DNA of 64,000 bases from Phallus indusiatus (taxonomy: Eukaryota; Basidiomycota; Agaricomycetes; Phallales; Phallaceae): NCBI GenBank assembly GCA_027605045.1, contig JAQFWX010000005.1:1116001-1180000 (forward strand), read 5' to 3'. Below, one piece after another: positions 24,769 through 37,381 of the stretch. The notes beneath the pieces are model-generated. The model was given only the letters and a program-made list of their open reading frames with translations, was not told where the DNA came from and made no database searches. Every line of letters begins with the position of its first letter. Position 1 is the stretch's first letter. A program made the translations under genes and the position numbers.

Positions 24769-26766
24769 ATGATGTTTAGTCCCAAATTTCTCCTCGCCGC
24801 TCTATTCTTCTTCTATCGATCTTCCGTTCTAGGAGCCCCTGCCTCATCTGTATCCCCCGATAGCGATTCTTCCCCCCAGACTCCTAGTCAGCCCTCAACT
24901 GCTCCAACCCAAAGTTTCACTGCCGGACTGACAACGGATGATCCTAATGATTCATTGTTTGATCAGTTCCAAGAGGAAACGCCCGAGGCCATTCGTGGCA
25001 CCCTTGGCGCAACTGTCATTGGACCACAGAATGTCGTGCTGGACAGGTGAATGGCGAGCCACAACTAGGAACGGCCTGTTAATTAAGCATTTTACCTTTA
25101 ATAGAATGAGCCCTGATTTTCTGGCACCCCCGAGCACCGATGCTGGCAGCGTTGAAAACGCCAAATGGCCTTTCAGTCTTTCTCACAACCGTCTGCAGAC
25201 GGGTGGTTGGGCTCGTCAACAGAATAGTTTGTTCTTGTCAATTGTTCAGTCTATTTCTTGGTCTGATTCCGCATCCTCCAGTCCAAAATATGCCCATCGC
25301 GGTAAGTCCCATTAGATTCAATTTGCCTTTTCTGGTTGACGCGTCGGCAAGACCGAGATGGCTGGCGTAGACATGAGATTAGAAGCTGGCGCGATTCGGT
25401 GAGTTTCAATTCCTGTTACATTCGGCTAGTATATAATGGTCAAAAAGAGAACTACATTGGCACAGCACAGGCGAATGGGGATACATCTTCGGGGTATAGA
25501 ATTATTTTTCTTCAGAATAAATAAAATATCAATCAGACTAATGTCGACCTTAGGGTCAAGTACAAATCACCGCTGTGGAACCCGGAGGTTTGAACTATAT
25601 AGCAGACCTGGTCAGCAACATTTTTTTAATAATTGATTTGCTTCTCATTAGTATTTGTAGAATGCCGGTGATGTTTGGTACTTCCCTGCCGGCGTTCCTC
25701 ATTCAATCCAAGCCACGAATAAATCTGCCGCAGGTGCCGAATTTCTTCTTGTAAGTGTATTGTTATCATCGTCCCAATTAAAGAGTTCTATACGAGTATT
25801 TTTGTAAGGTTTTTGATTCTGGAAGCTTTAGCGAGGACGACACATTTTTGCTCTCGGACTGGCTTGCACATATTCCCAAGGAAGTTCTAGCAAAAAACTT
25901 CCACACGTCGATCGAAGCTTTTGCCCATATCCCTGCGAACCAACTCTATATTTTCCCTAGCTCCCCTCCCCCTCCTGCTGCGCAGAATGCAGTGTCGGAT
26001 CCAAATGGTGAAGTTCCACAAGCATTATCATTTCCTTGGTCGCAATCCCCTCGAACTCCTCTTCCTGGAGGTTCCGTTAAAATTCTTGATTCAACCACAT
26101 TCCCAGTTTCTCAAACAATAGCTGCTGCTGATGTGGTGGTGGGAGTTGGTGGAATGCGAGAACTTCACGTAAATATGCTCAGTGTCGTGCTACCGTTCAA
26201 TGAGTAACTAACATCTATTTACTTTATTCATAGTGGCACCCTACGCAAGGTACGTTTAACTACACATTTTGAAAAGCCTGAATTGATAAACGTTCGCAGA
26301 TGAATGGTCCTTTTTCATGTATGTGTTTATTATTATTATACATATGAGTCGCGAATTATGATGGGCTACTAGCTCTGGGACTGCTCGTGTGACAATCTTT
26401 GCGGCCGAAGGAAACGCCCGAACCTTTGATTACGAAGCGGGGGACATTGGGTATGTTCCGGTGAGTATTGCTGTCGATGTGCCTTGAAGACGGGAAAGGC
26501 TGAAAGCATATGTCAGGCAAGTTGCGGACATTATGTTGAGAACATCGGCAATGACACGCTGGAGTACCTGGAGATATTTAAATCCAGTAGGTTCTTTGAT
26601 AAGAACTTTGAGTTTGTTTGGGCTCATTTTCCACGCAGATAAATTCGAGGACATCAGTCTTAACCAATGGCTTGCGTTGACTCCACCGGACTTGGTCAAA
26701 GCCCATTTGAATATTGATGACGCCACAGTTGCTCTATTTAATAAGACCGAGCAGACTGTAGTATAA
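24769..26766 (+). CDS. Secreted bicupin oxalate decarboxylase
   Basis: Exons 24769-25046, 25105-25226, 25282-25301, 25352-25398, 25448-25493, 25554-25610, 25661-25750, 25809-26168, 26234-26249, 26300-26318, 26373-26460, 26517-26586, 26639-26766; 446 aa. It should convert oxalate to formate and CO2 with Mn. A signal peptide ([15 protein letters not shown]...VLGAPA) directs secretion. Cupin 1 metal ligands: [10 protein letters not shown] and [15 protein letters not shown]. Cupin 2: ELHWHPTQDEW, GDIGYVP and ASCGHYVEN. Both His-x-His-x(4-5)-Glu motifs and both later His are intact, so the enzyme should be active. Three microexons of 20, 16 and 19 nt lie in conserved regions, and all thirteen exons hold frame. 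Oxalate decarboxylases are common in wood- and litter-decay fungi, where they control acidity. Confidence 0.93.
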
Positions 26767-28333
26767 TAAGAGAGATAGCAACTTTTCCATGTATCAATAT
26801 AATTAAACACTATGAAATGGTTCTCCGCAGTATTTTGAGTATACTTATATTCTGAGGGTAGAAACATGGATAAAAGTCCCGACACTGACAGCAAGCATGC
26901 CCATGTATCATTCGTTTTGATAGTAACATCTAACTATATATATACTAGAAAGTTTTAAAAATATTACACTTCTGATGTACGTCAATTTGTCAATTTCCAA
27001 GGATCTTATATTACTCCGCGAAGATATAAATAAAAGAGTGATGCATGCCGTCATGAGAGCTTCTCCAGGAAAAAGAAGATAATTAGGATTTTTATATATT
27101 CGAAGGAACGTACGAACGCCCTGAAGTTCTTATTAAATGGCACGGATCTGCTGGGAAGCAGGTTTTTCCTCGCCTACCTAATGTCTGAATTCTTCTTTCT
27201 GCCGTTTCTTTCGGCCTATTAAAAATACCAAGTAAAGGAGGTAGCCAAATTACCCAGGTAATACATTGCCCTATTTGCTTTGACTGAAGTTTTACAGTTG
27301 AGAATACCGGCCACCATGAAGCAGCATGAAGCCCAGCACATATCAGCTGAACATTATTACATAGCATGGTTGGAAATTCGCCGTTTTTCAGGCACCTTGT
27401 TACAAATCTAGAATGGGAATACTGATCAAAATGCTGGTTCCTCGCGCTACGACCCCGCATATATATGGCCTCGGCTAGGCGTACTACCGCAGATGGCAGT
27501 TAATTTATTTTAGTTATCATGGACTAGCTGTCCACTAGGCAGATTTTACTTCAGCTGACATATTCCGGCTCCGCAGTTGAGAGCACATGACACAGAGTGC
27601 GACGAATGCAGCATGTAGCATCCATCGGCCTATAAACTCGTTTCCGCAGCTTCACTTCAGATTGGCTGGACGAGACTAAGAGAAAGTCATTCAAAGCTTG
27701 AGCTCTGAAAAATGGGAATGAATTCGCAACAATTGTAGGATCTTACAATTCGTGAACCCATTTTCAATGTCTGGAATATGAATGGATCTGTCAAAGCTGG
27801 AAGTGACACTAGGCTGAGAAGGAGATCTCGACAGGCCTAATTTGGCTTGCCAGACGTGACTACTACTTACCGGAGTTTACAACCAAAACAACCTGTCAAT
27901 AAGTACTATTTGATTTTGTAGCACATGACGAGCAACGTGCAGCTAGGCTCGGAGACGCATGACTTAGAGATGAACGTCAAATATGAGCGTTGTTGCCGTA
28001 GATCCGTGTACGCAAAGAGCCGTACTTGTCTGGTAAGCACCTCACACGACTGTTCATCCGGCCCATCGTCGGTGCATAGATCTCCTGCGATTTTTTTTCC
28101 GCTATGAACCATTTTACGAATTCTGCTTAGCCGATTTTGTAGAGACATCACCGCCACAATTGAAAGTTTTGGGGCATTTTAACGTAAATTATATTGCCAT
28201 AATTGCCATGTAATAAATATAAAGATGGTGACAAAAAGATTGAATCAAGTGATGGTGGGTGACTAAGTTTACCGTTGAATAAAATTTGGAGATGAGGGTA
28301 ATGCGCACTTACTCGAATTTGCCTATCCGAATG
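26767..28333. other. Intergenic, no supportable gene
   Basis: Only short frames (27460-27092 on the minus strand is the longest) with no recognisable motif. AT-rich after the oxalate decarboxylase stop. Nothing else seen. Confidence 0.4.
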
Positions 28334-30270
28334 CTACATGATCCGGCATCGGTCATCCAACCCTAGAGCTTCTAAATCTTCTTTAACAATTTCTTTCTCA
28401 TTGGCGTTGGATTTCTCCTTTAATTCTTTAGGAAACCAATCGCGCATCAAATTGAGTACGGCAAGGTCCAGGTTCGCTATAAGAAGAAATTTAGCTACAC
28501 GAGCGAGGACTGAATGGATCAAAGGCATTACTGTGATTGGCAGAAAGGACATTCGGAGCGCGACACATCGGACAGTTATTTTGCCCACGCTTTTGCATCT
28601 TAACCAAGCATCGAACGCAAAAAAGGTCTGAGAAAAACGGAGCGAAGTAAATCTACGGAAGACAAAAAAAGGGGTTTCTTACGTCCACAGTTTAGCCGAA
28701 TAGGCTTAAAGGCGAGAGAAGTACAGATAAGGCAAAGATAGTCATCTATATGAGGTATTATGGGTAGAAGGCTTTCCGTTAAAGTGACAATGAGAATATG
28801 GGAGATTGAATTGCGGCCCTGACTGAGGTCGAGACTTGCTATAGTTTCCATGGTGGGATAAGGTAAAGGTAAGGCCGTCCGCTTAGCGTGTTTCTTCATT
28901 ATCTTCCTAGCGGCTTCAGCATTTGCACTCTGGAACTGGATCGAAAAATCAGTATAGAAACAACACGGCTGCACCTGCTAAACGGGACGGGCCTTCTTTA
29001 TGTTCATTAACTGAGCGTTAAACTCCAGAAAACACTGTAATCCTTCTTGACTTGCTTTCAACTTGAATTTAAACCCACCGTTAGCCACACGCTGAACAAA
29101 TTGTGCGAGACGTGCTTCTGAGTCTTCAACTGTTCTTTCACCCCGGCTGCTTTCTGTAGTTGATTCGAAAACTTCAGCTTCCATATAAACCTGAAATACA
29201 GATCGCCATGTGTATAAGTCGGAGTGTTTCTAATTCGAATGCTCTCAATGTTCCGGGAGGTCAGATGAAATCAAAAAAACGAGGACGCACCCCTGTTGAT
29301 GCGGGTCGCGCTGTTTGGGACACAGTCTGACAGAGGCCATTGATAGTATTCGACATGTCTTTCGTTGTGTTTTCTAAGGCAGCTGCCAGCGAATTAAGTG
29401 CATTGGTCAACAAACGATAAAACTCGGTATCCGATGCAAGAGGTATCACAACTTCACGATTTGTCTTGCCCCTACAGGAGACAGCAGAAGCATCACTTCA
29501 TCAGTACCATATGAGCATAAATCAACAACAATAAGGATCACTTCGATTATCTCACCTAGTGCTGACATTTGCCTCGTCTTCTACGATCCACTGAGACGAG
29601 CTTGAGTGTTTTAGAGCTGGATCCAATCGTAAGTTCCACAGCAAGTCTTCTCGACGCTGCACAATTGGAGAAGAAAGTGCAATAATCTCTTCCGAACTAG
29701 AGACGCCGCCGTGCTGAAAAACCTTCCTCAAGGATCGGTCAGACTTGGCGTGGGTAAGAGCCGTCTCCGACTGACTCTCAAGGTCGTCAGACCTTTCGGG
29801 ATCATCAACGGGGCTTGTATTCGGTGTATTCCTGCAATTATCCCCCTGTTCAATCCACAGTCTCAGTTGAGGAATAAGTCGCCCTTGTTCGCCCGCTTCG
29901 TGTAGCTCATATGCGGCTTTGGTTGTAGATGAAGGAATGGAAGTGTGTGCAGAAGTAGCTTGGGCGGCGGGTATGATGTCGCCCAACTGGAAAGGTCTTT
30001 CTCCAAGCGCACGCTGCTTCCCTTTACTGGCTTCTGAATGTGCTGCAGCCCCCTCGTTTTCCTGAAGTAGGCTTTGAAGAACTTCGGGATTGAGACCTAA
30101 AGAATCTAATTCGGCTACTAGTCGTTTTATCAACTTCTTGAGCTACAAACAGCAATTAGTGAATATATAAGACCTAAGAATATGCTTACCTGTCGATATT
30201 CTATAGCATTATTTCTCAATTCTTCTGGTAGTGTGAGCAATAATTGCGTGTAGGTTTTAGAGAAGTGCAT
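28334..30270 (-). CDS. SPX-RING E3 ubiquitin ligase
   Basis: Exons 30270-30190, 30142-29556, 29471-29291, 29190-28993, 28935-28683, 28627-28532, 28476-28334. The N-terminal SPX part (MHFSKTYTQLLLTLPEEL, then YRQLKKLIKRLVAELDSLGL) and a second SPX part (FLEFNAQLMNIKK, FQSANAEAARKIMKKHAKRT) surround a long Ser-rich insert. SPX domains bind inositol pyrophosphates and report phosphate status. The C-terminal C3HC4 RING reads CLICTSLAFKPIRLNCGHLF CVRCLVKM...CPMCR, with all eight zinc ligands. The fission yeast SPX-RING ligase Pqr1 removes phosphate transporters; a similar role is inferred. The intron between NIKK and FQSAN needs either a GC donor (gcccgt) or a GT donor nine bases later that adds Ala-Arg-Pro to the helix. 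The RING is split by two introns. Confidence 0.9.
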
Positions 30271-30496
30271 GAGCGTCTATTTAGCGGACGCGCCAGGGTT
30301 GTCTACTGATCATTGATAGGCTTTCATTACTTATATTAAGAAGGGTCTAGCCCCGACCCGAAATATGAAATTGGATGGTACATGGAGTATAGTGAAACCA
30401 ACATATATAAGTGCACGTGGAGGTGGATTTAATAGGTTAAAGGTATAAAGTAAGTAGTAACGCCTTCGGAAGGAGGGGAAAAAAGAGCGGCTGGAA

Positions 30497-31905
30497 TTAT
30501 GGTTTCGGCGATCCCTCATTGCTTAAAATTGCTGTGAAATCAAAGACATCGTCACGTAAAAGATCAAGGTCGTCATTCGTCAAATCCTTCATTCTACCCA
30601 ATCGTTGCTGATCGGTTTCTTTCCCAATGAGCTCATAGTCACTATCGGGGTCTTCTTCGTCATCTGATGTTCCCGCTTTGGATGAGGATGCTGTAATAAG
30701 TTAACCTTAATCCAATTAACGCCAATAACGAAAAAGTACCTTTCAACGTCTTCGTCCTTTTTTCGGCAGCAGCAGCCCTCTCCTCTCTAGCTCTTTGGCT
30801 GGTCACGGAAATGAGTGCACGAGTCTAAACCCTCAAGGAACATGACAGCCCACCTGGCAGCTCGTTTACCAAATCCACTTCCAGCAGCGCCTTTCTGGAT
30901 AGTGGGATCCAGAACATTCCCATCGCCTGCGAAAGCAGATTTGGAAGTAACTCGAGAGCCTGCTTTTCGACGTTTAGTAGAAGTTTGTGCTCCTGTAGTC
31001 AGTGAAGGGCCGGCCGTGCGCCTCTGACGCTTCCGAGAAGGCAGCGCGGATCGACGAGACTGGCTATAGGCTCCACCACACTAAAATAGTGATTTGCGCG
31101 ACAAACGAATGGATGTCTTATTCGTCACGTACTGTGTAGGCAGGAAGTTCTTGCGCCGTCGTAATGTTAGTGGTTACTCTACGAGAATCCGCTAGTCGAA
31201 GTCCGGCAGACCAGTAACCTTATCGCGCATGGCTTTAATCGTTGTCGTCGTGCTTAATATGTAAGCAAACGTTCGTACCATCACCGAAATATCCCTGACG
31301 TTGTAGTGCAAAAACCTCTGTCATAAGTTTACGCCTTAAATCATGAAAAGCGGCGGAATGGTTCATGTGCTATAAACTGCTTAAACCGCCTGAAAGCAGA
31401 CCGTGAACATAATGATGCCATTACTTTGATATGAGCAAGCTAGTGAACGATCAATTATTGATGATTATAGTGAAGGGTGAAAGCGTGTTTTCCTTACCTC
31501 GTGGCAGAACACGCTTAAAAGTTGAGATGTGGGGTAGAATTGCCCCGACGCGTCTTTGAGAACAAGCTCTGCAAGTGGTGAACCCATTTGAATCTTTGAC
31601 GGGGGCACATTGTAAAAACTAACCAATCGTTTCGCCATTGTTCCAATTGCGCCCAAGAAAAACGCGATTAGATTCATACTGTAGAACTGAGAGGTTATGA
31701 TAATGAATAAGATAAAACAACACATGGTACTCGCTTCTTCCAAGCTGTTAACCGTAAAGCCGTGATTCTTCATAATTGGTTTGACCTGCGCGGCCAGAGC
31801 ACGAAGTAAATCAATCGCATTTTGGTCACTTTGCTCTAAAGACGAAATGAAGTTGATGAATTGGTTCGGATTCGATACGCGTTCATTGATTCGCGTATGA
31901 ACCAT
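30497..31905 (-). CDS. WSS1: WSS1/SPRTN-type DNA-protein crosslink protease (WLM domain)
   Basis: Exons 31905-31735, 31678-31624, 31568-31498, 31439-31425, 31369-31279, 31218-31133, 31080-30854, 30798-30740, 30690-30497; 322 aa. A zinc metalloprotease that degrades proteins crosslinked to DNA, in the nucleus. MVHTRINERVSNPNQFINF starts the WLM domain; LLRALAAQVKPIMKNHGF, FLGRNWNNGETI and GDGYWSAGLRLAD are family landmarks. The active site HELAHIKHMNHS (HExxH plus downstream His) is split over three exons, the middle one only 15 nt. The second half is basic (SRRSALPSRKRQRR) and acidic (SDDEEDPDSDYELIG), the latter possibly a SUMO-interaction region as in Wss1 relatives. The first intron uses a GC donor (gcgagt); no GT donor keeps frame. 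Confidence 0.9.
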
Positions 31906-32881
31906 AATGCATAATGAAACCAAGCAAGCGTCCAGACTTCTCAGAGCCCACAATTCGCGTGACGGTACACGCTGCGGAGTTTCAATACATTGAGCGCGAC
32001 TTCAACAGCTGCCAAATGAATTTCTTTCACAATAAACAGTTTATTCTTGCCTATAAGGGAGACGAAGATATGTAAAAAGAAACTTCTTATTACATTACTG
32101 GTATGTCTTTTTTCACTTCAGTTCAAACCTTTTCCGCAGCATTGAAATATCGTAGTTGGACTTGAGCTGGAAGCTGGACCTTGGCACATCAATGCATCAA
32201 ATTTCAGAAATAATCGTTTATCGATACTCAAGGTCCAAGGGCTTAGTAAACTGATCATCTCAAGAACAACCAATTCGGGTGCAGAAATAAAAAATGATAG
32301 TGAGAATTTGATGGGCATCAGACCCAATGCAGAAGAATCTTTGCGGAGAACTTCGCTTTATTTGGCAAGCTTTCAATATCTAGTCAGAGTCAGATCTGAT
32401 CCCCGCAGGTTGTAAAAAGTCTTCATCTAAGCACAGAATACGGTTTAAAAGCATGCTTACAGTCCCTTTACGTGATGGGAACTAAGCCATTCCCGTAGGT
32501 ATTGCGAAGACGAAAAAAATACAGGTAAGACACGGAAGGACACATGTTTTTTTCTGATTTGATCAATTTATTCCCTTCAGGTTCTCGTAAATCTCCAAGC
32601 GATCCGATTCGAAAGTGAAGGGTCGACGTGAACGATCTCCTGAAGTTTCTGCCACGGAATTATTGCTTGATTGGTTCGAGAATCATACGGAAGACAGGGT
32701 TGAACCCCATGACCTCACCGTGTACTCCACGGGCCCCGAATGTCGATTCACATTTTTACACAATGCGTGGGGAATGTTTCCATTCCAACATAAGCAGCTG
32801 ATAATGACTTTGAGGAGGGAAATTATACATATACGCACTTCTTGAAACCAGACATTCCTCTACTCTGAGTCCATTGATCCC
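31906..32881. other. Intergenic between WSS1 and carboxylesterase (divergent)
   Basis: Shared promoter interval. A minus-strand frame 32327-32118 and a plus-strand frame 32615-32845 lack recognisable domains and supporting splice context. Confidence 0.35.
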
Positions 32882-35367
32882 ATGCTAGCGTTTCTACAAT
32901 TCTGCTTGCTTTTGCCAATACTAACCGGCGCGCGACCGAGTTCTGGTACGGCAGGACCGTCTATCGCTTTAAGCTATGGTACCTTCGTCGGGCTTTCTGA
33001 AGGAGGTCTCGACAAATTTTTGGGGGTACCATTTGCTCAGGCTGGGTGTGTAACATTTTGCACTTTTGCAACCGAAGTCTCATTTTATATTGGCGTTACA
33101 GTCGGTTCGAATTACCGAAGACGCCTTCGGTTTTCTCCCAGCCTCAGAAAGCTACCACTTTTGGTCCCGCTTGTCCCCAACAGAGCTTCCCTACGATCTC
33201 TCTTCCAGGTTTCTCTGGGCCTGTTATACAACCAAACACTCTCATTACATCAGAGGACTGTCTCTTTATCAATGTTATTAAACCGTCGAATCTTTCTTCA
33301 GATACATCATTGCCGGTTCTATTTGTATGGATCAGACTTTACTTGTGAAACTAATAAATAATGAGCCTGTGTTCTGACGCTTCACTAATAGTGGATTTTC
33401 GGTGGCGGATTTGAGGATGGTGACACGTCGGCTAACGACGGTTCAGCTATCGTAGCTCGCTCCATTGCACTTGGAGAACCAATCATCTATGTATCTGCCA
33501 ATTATCGACTCAACGGTGAGCGACGCGTTTCTGGGACGTTCTCATCTTCTTATTTCCCATTAGCATTTGGTTTTGCAGCTTCGCAAGAAATCAAAGCAGC
33601 TGGTATCGGGAATCTTGGTCTGAGGGATCGTAAGACTTGGGTCGAGTATTCCTGACGATTGACACTAATTTCGTCTCAACCAACAGAGCGGTTTGCTTTA
33701 CAGTGGGTGCAAAACAATATTCATATTTTTGGTGGGGACAAAACCAAAGTGACCATGTAAACCGTGCATATTCTTTTCACTTCTTACATCCTAATCGCAC
33801 ATGCTTGCACTAGATGGGGAGAATCAGCTGGTGCGATCAGTGTCGCTTTGCACATGGTCATCAACGGCGGTAACCAAGAGGGCTTGTTCCGTGGTGGTTT
33901 TATGGTAATATGTTCTCATTGCTTGATATACCACAACTCGTTGGATCATTATGTAGGAATCTGGTTCTCCAATTCCATTAGGCGATATCTCCTTTGGTCA
34001 ACCTTTCTACGATCAGCTCGTCGTCAATACTGGGTGTTCAAACTCGGCTGATTCTTTGGCATGTCTTAAAACTGTTCCGTTTGAGACTTTTCAAAACGCG
34101 GTCAACGAGAGTCCGAACCTGTTCAGTTTTATGAGTTTAAGGGTGAGGTGACATGCAGGATACTAATACCCGTTTACTCAAATTTTTGAACTATGAAGGA
34201 AGCATGGGGGCCTCGAATTGATGGTGATTTGATTACCGAAAATCCTCAAGACTCGTTGGTTAAGGGTGCATTCTCCAATGTGAAGTTTGTCAACGTGTCA
34301 AAGGACCTCTAGGCTGATGGTTCTTTAGATTCCTCTAGCTAATGGGGATTGCGACGATGAAGGAACGTGAGTAGTTTAGGTTCATCACCCAATGCTCTTA
34401 TTTGATATATTCATCCCTACAGGCTATTTACCTTGATACAGTCCAACATAACGTACGTACTATATATTAGCTCCGAGTTTTATCTGTCATTGAGTTGTTT
34501 TAGGACTCCTGAAGAGGGTACAAATTACCTTCACGTAAATAACACTGCAATATTTTACCTATTGAATAACGCCAATTCACAATCATCATTTCGTAGAGCA
34601 ACTATTTCCCCAACGCAAGTGATAGTCAGTTCGAACCCCTCTCACTTCTTTATCCTAGCGACCCAGTAGCTGTACGCTTGTGTTTATTTGTCAAAGATAT
34701 GCACTTTTACTTACTATATACGTAGGGAAGTCCGTTTGGAACAGGTTTAGAAAACCAATTGACGTGAGTTATAATACATACTCTGAGTCTTTTCACGCCG
34801 CTAAACTTGACATTGTAAGACCCCAATTTAAACGACTAGCTGCGTTTCAGGGTGACTTTGTTTTCCAGGCTCCTAGGCAGGTGATAGGTATCCCCAGGTT
34901 CAAATGAAACACTCACTATTACAAAAGGCGTTTCTTTTTGCAAATTGCCTCCAAAAGACAAAATGTCTGGTCCTTCCGTAAGTCGCCTTTGCCTTCTGGG
35001 CGTTTGAATATGTATGTGCGTTGAAATAACAAAGCGCTCTATAGTATTTAAACGAGGGAAGGCGACGCAGTTTCTCGGCTCTTTTCATGGAAGTGATCTT
35101 GCCGAATTCTATGCGAGCTCAACAACCCCAGATTTCCAAGGAACCGATGCATTGGTTAACTTTGTAAACACCGGGAATCCTAATCTTGGAGCGAAAACAA
35201 ACATTTCATCATTAATCTTCTGGCCAATGTATAGTACTAATGTGGAGGAGCCACCTTTGTTGACGTTTTCGGATCCCGATGTTCTAAACATTACCAGTGA
35301 TATCTTCCGAACTGAGGCGATGAATGCGGTGATCAAACTTTCGAGACAATTCCCTTTTGCGATTTGA
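32882..35367 (+). CDS. Secreted type-B carboxylesterase/lipase
   Basis: Exons 32882-33045, 33102-33324, 33392-33515, 33564-33629, 33687-33756, 33814-33904, 33957-34142, 34199-34288, 34329-34366, 34423-34452, 34504-34534, 34597-34671, 34726-34763, 34820-34876, 34928-34977, 35045-35367; 551 aa, typical for the Candida rugosa lipase/cholinesterase group. A signal peptide (MLAFLQFCLLLPILTGARP) is followed by SEDCLFINV (disulphide region), WIFGGGFEDGD (oxyanion hole), the nucleophile elbow WGESAGAIS, and a C-terminal GSFHGSDLAEFY that supplies the catalytic His; the acid lies in TPEEGTNYLH. Substrate not predictable. The intron after QAPR (34877-34927) requires a GC donor (gcaggt) to continue as RRFFLQIASKRQ. 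All 16 exons close in frame. Confidence 0.93.
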
Positions 35368-36323
35368 ATTTTACTGTCAGCTCACCCCCTGTCATTGATA
35401 CAATAACTTCTATATTTCTATGACAATATCAGACATCTTCGAACTACTTTTCCCTACCTTCTAGTTTGACTTAGACTCCGATTATCGAGATCCTGAGACT
35501 ACGTCAGGATTATGGAAAGCTTTGAATAAATGAAGCACATTTCTGTCGAACTTCAAATTGTGTACTTAGCTCGAAATCTGATTGTTTAAAAGAACGCGGA
35601 AACATAAAACATCAAGCCTTTACTAAACTAGTGCCCCAATCGGTCATACTACCACAATCTGCATCGCCCTAGCTGCTGCGACACCCAAGCCCCCGTATAT
35701 GCGTCATATAGCGTTTTTCCTTCACACCAAGTGATAACTAAATGAGTCCTTCTCACTTCTATGTAGCAACCAAGTCGTTGTACGCTCGGCTGCATTTCTC
35801 GACGCCACTTCATATATGCAGGGGAGGGCATTCGAAAATGGTACTTAAACTTAAATGGCCTTAAAATATCCCTTCAGGTTTCTGCCGTCATCATATACGT
35901 CCTTCAAGTTTGAATTCAAGCGAATTGTTGCATATGCTGTGAGGGTGGTATGGCATTCCGAGCTTCTAGGTAAGTGATAATTCAGTTCCGCACATATCAC
36001 TTTTCAATTTGAGTACTTTATTATATTTGCTAACAATTTCACGACATTTCCAGGTTTTGAGTTTTCTAACTTTTCTTGGGTAACGTTACTATCAGTATTA
36101 TCAGAGGCAATAATACTAACTCGATCGAATTTTTTCCCTTTCAAGTAACATCTGGTGTCACTCCTCTTTGAGAATTAGGGCTGATCACTTGTTGCTTTAT
36201 CCAATATAAGGCTGCCGTTATCCGATCGAAGTTCAACCGCGTATTTATGTCGCCAGGGGGTCTATTTGTTGTTGTGGGTGCTCATGTGGATTCAGTCGCG
36301 GAACGACAACCTTTGCAAGTCAA
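35368..36323. other. Intergenic, no gene seen
   Basis: AT-rich with short frames only. Promoter of the HMG-box gene is expected at the right end. Confidence 0.4.
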
Positions 36324-37381
36324 ATGCTAACCAATACCATGTTCCTCTGGACGCGTCTTTTGGGGTCCCAGCTTGCATTCACTGCGTCTAGGACAACGAC
36401 AAGATATGCTTATCTTCATCGATATGCTCCACTGGCTCTGTCTTTCAGGACATTCTCCACCGGAAACCCAACTATCTTAGCCGCAGCTGCTACCGCGAGA
36501 AGGAGGCCTGCGAAAAGTAGTAGTACTACCAAAAAGCCCATAAAGAAAGTGACAAAGAAAGCGACCAAAAAGGCAAAACCAGCTCCCAAAAAGATATCTA
36601 AAGGTCGCGTGAAAGCGAAGGCAAAGCCCAAGAAGGCGGCCGCACCAAAGAAAGTACCTTCCACTCGTAAGTCGCCTTGTTTTGTTTTACTAGCTGATCA
36701 AACCACTCTCTCAACACTCAACTCGAAGGTGTTCCTCTTAAGGATCGTCCACCCACAAAACCCCCGACTGCCTATTTCCTGTATCTGCGTCAGGTCTATG
36801 ATCCAAAAGGCAAGCCCCTAAGCGAGGCCCAGCAGGCTACCAAAGATGCGGGGGCTACCTGGCGTAGTATGCCCCAAGCTGAGAAGCAGGCAAGTATTGT
36901 ATCTACCTTATTCAACGCGTCTGATTTGACAGGTCTATCTAGCCCTATATCGACGAGTATAGAAGATTAATGGATGATTATCTCGTTCGACGCGATAAGT
37001 GGTATAATGATCCGAGTAACGTCGCTGTCTTGAGAAGGTTGAATAAAGATCGCAAGAAACGTGGAAAGAATCGCATCCATACCCCGTCTAGTGTTACTTC
37101 AAGCAGAAAGAAACCGCTCACACCTTTCTTCAGGTCAGTGTATAATTTCATTCGTCTCTATTTGTTGGTTTGATTCTCTTGTCTGACTTTTCGATTGTAG
37201 ATACCTCCAAGACCTTCGCAACTCAGACGAATTCTCCAAGGAGAATTCCCCTCCCAGCACTTCTTGGGTGACATGGTGTGCTCGCGAGGGGGGTGCGAGA
37301 TGGAAAGCTCTCTCGGACGCTGAAAAAGAAAAGTATACCAAATCCTATCAAGATGAACTCGATAAATCCAAGTCTACTTGA
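36324..37381 (+). CDS. Mitochondrial HMG-box DNA-packaging protein (ABF2-like)
   Basis: Exons 36324-36666, 36729-36889, 36943-37133, 37201-37381; 291 aa. The first 50 residues are Arg/Ser/Thr-rich without acids (LLGSQLAFTASRTTTRYAYL), a mitochondrial presequence. A Lys/Ala/Pro-rich linker (TKKPIKKVTKKATKKAKPAP) resembles a histone tail. HMG box 1: KPPTAYFLYLRQVYDP to TWRSMPQAEKQPYIDEYRRL. HMG box 2: KPLTPFFRYLQDLRN to GGARWKALSDAEKEKYTK. Two HMG boxes plus a presequence is the ABF2/TFAM plan of mitochondrial nucleoid proteins. The second intron needs a GC donor (gcaagt) to join EKQ to PYIDEY. An in-frame ATG at 36339 is an alternative start. Confidence 0.88.

Noticed and set aside
36416..36664. 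Minus-strand Phe/Ala-rich open frame
   Set aside because: Mirror of the Lys/Ala-rich linker of the HMG-box protein.
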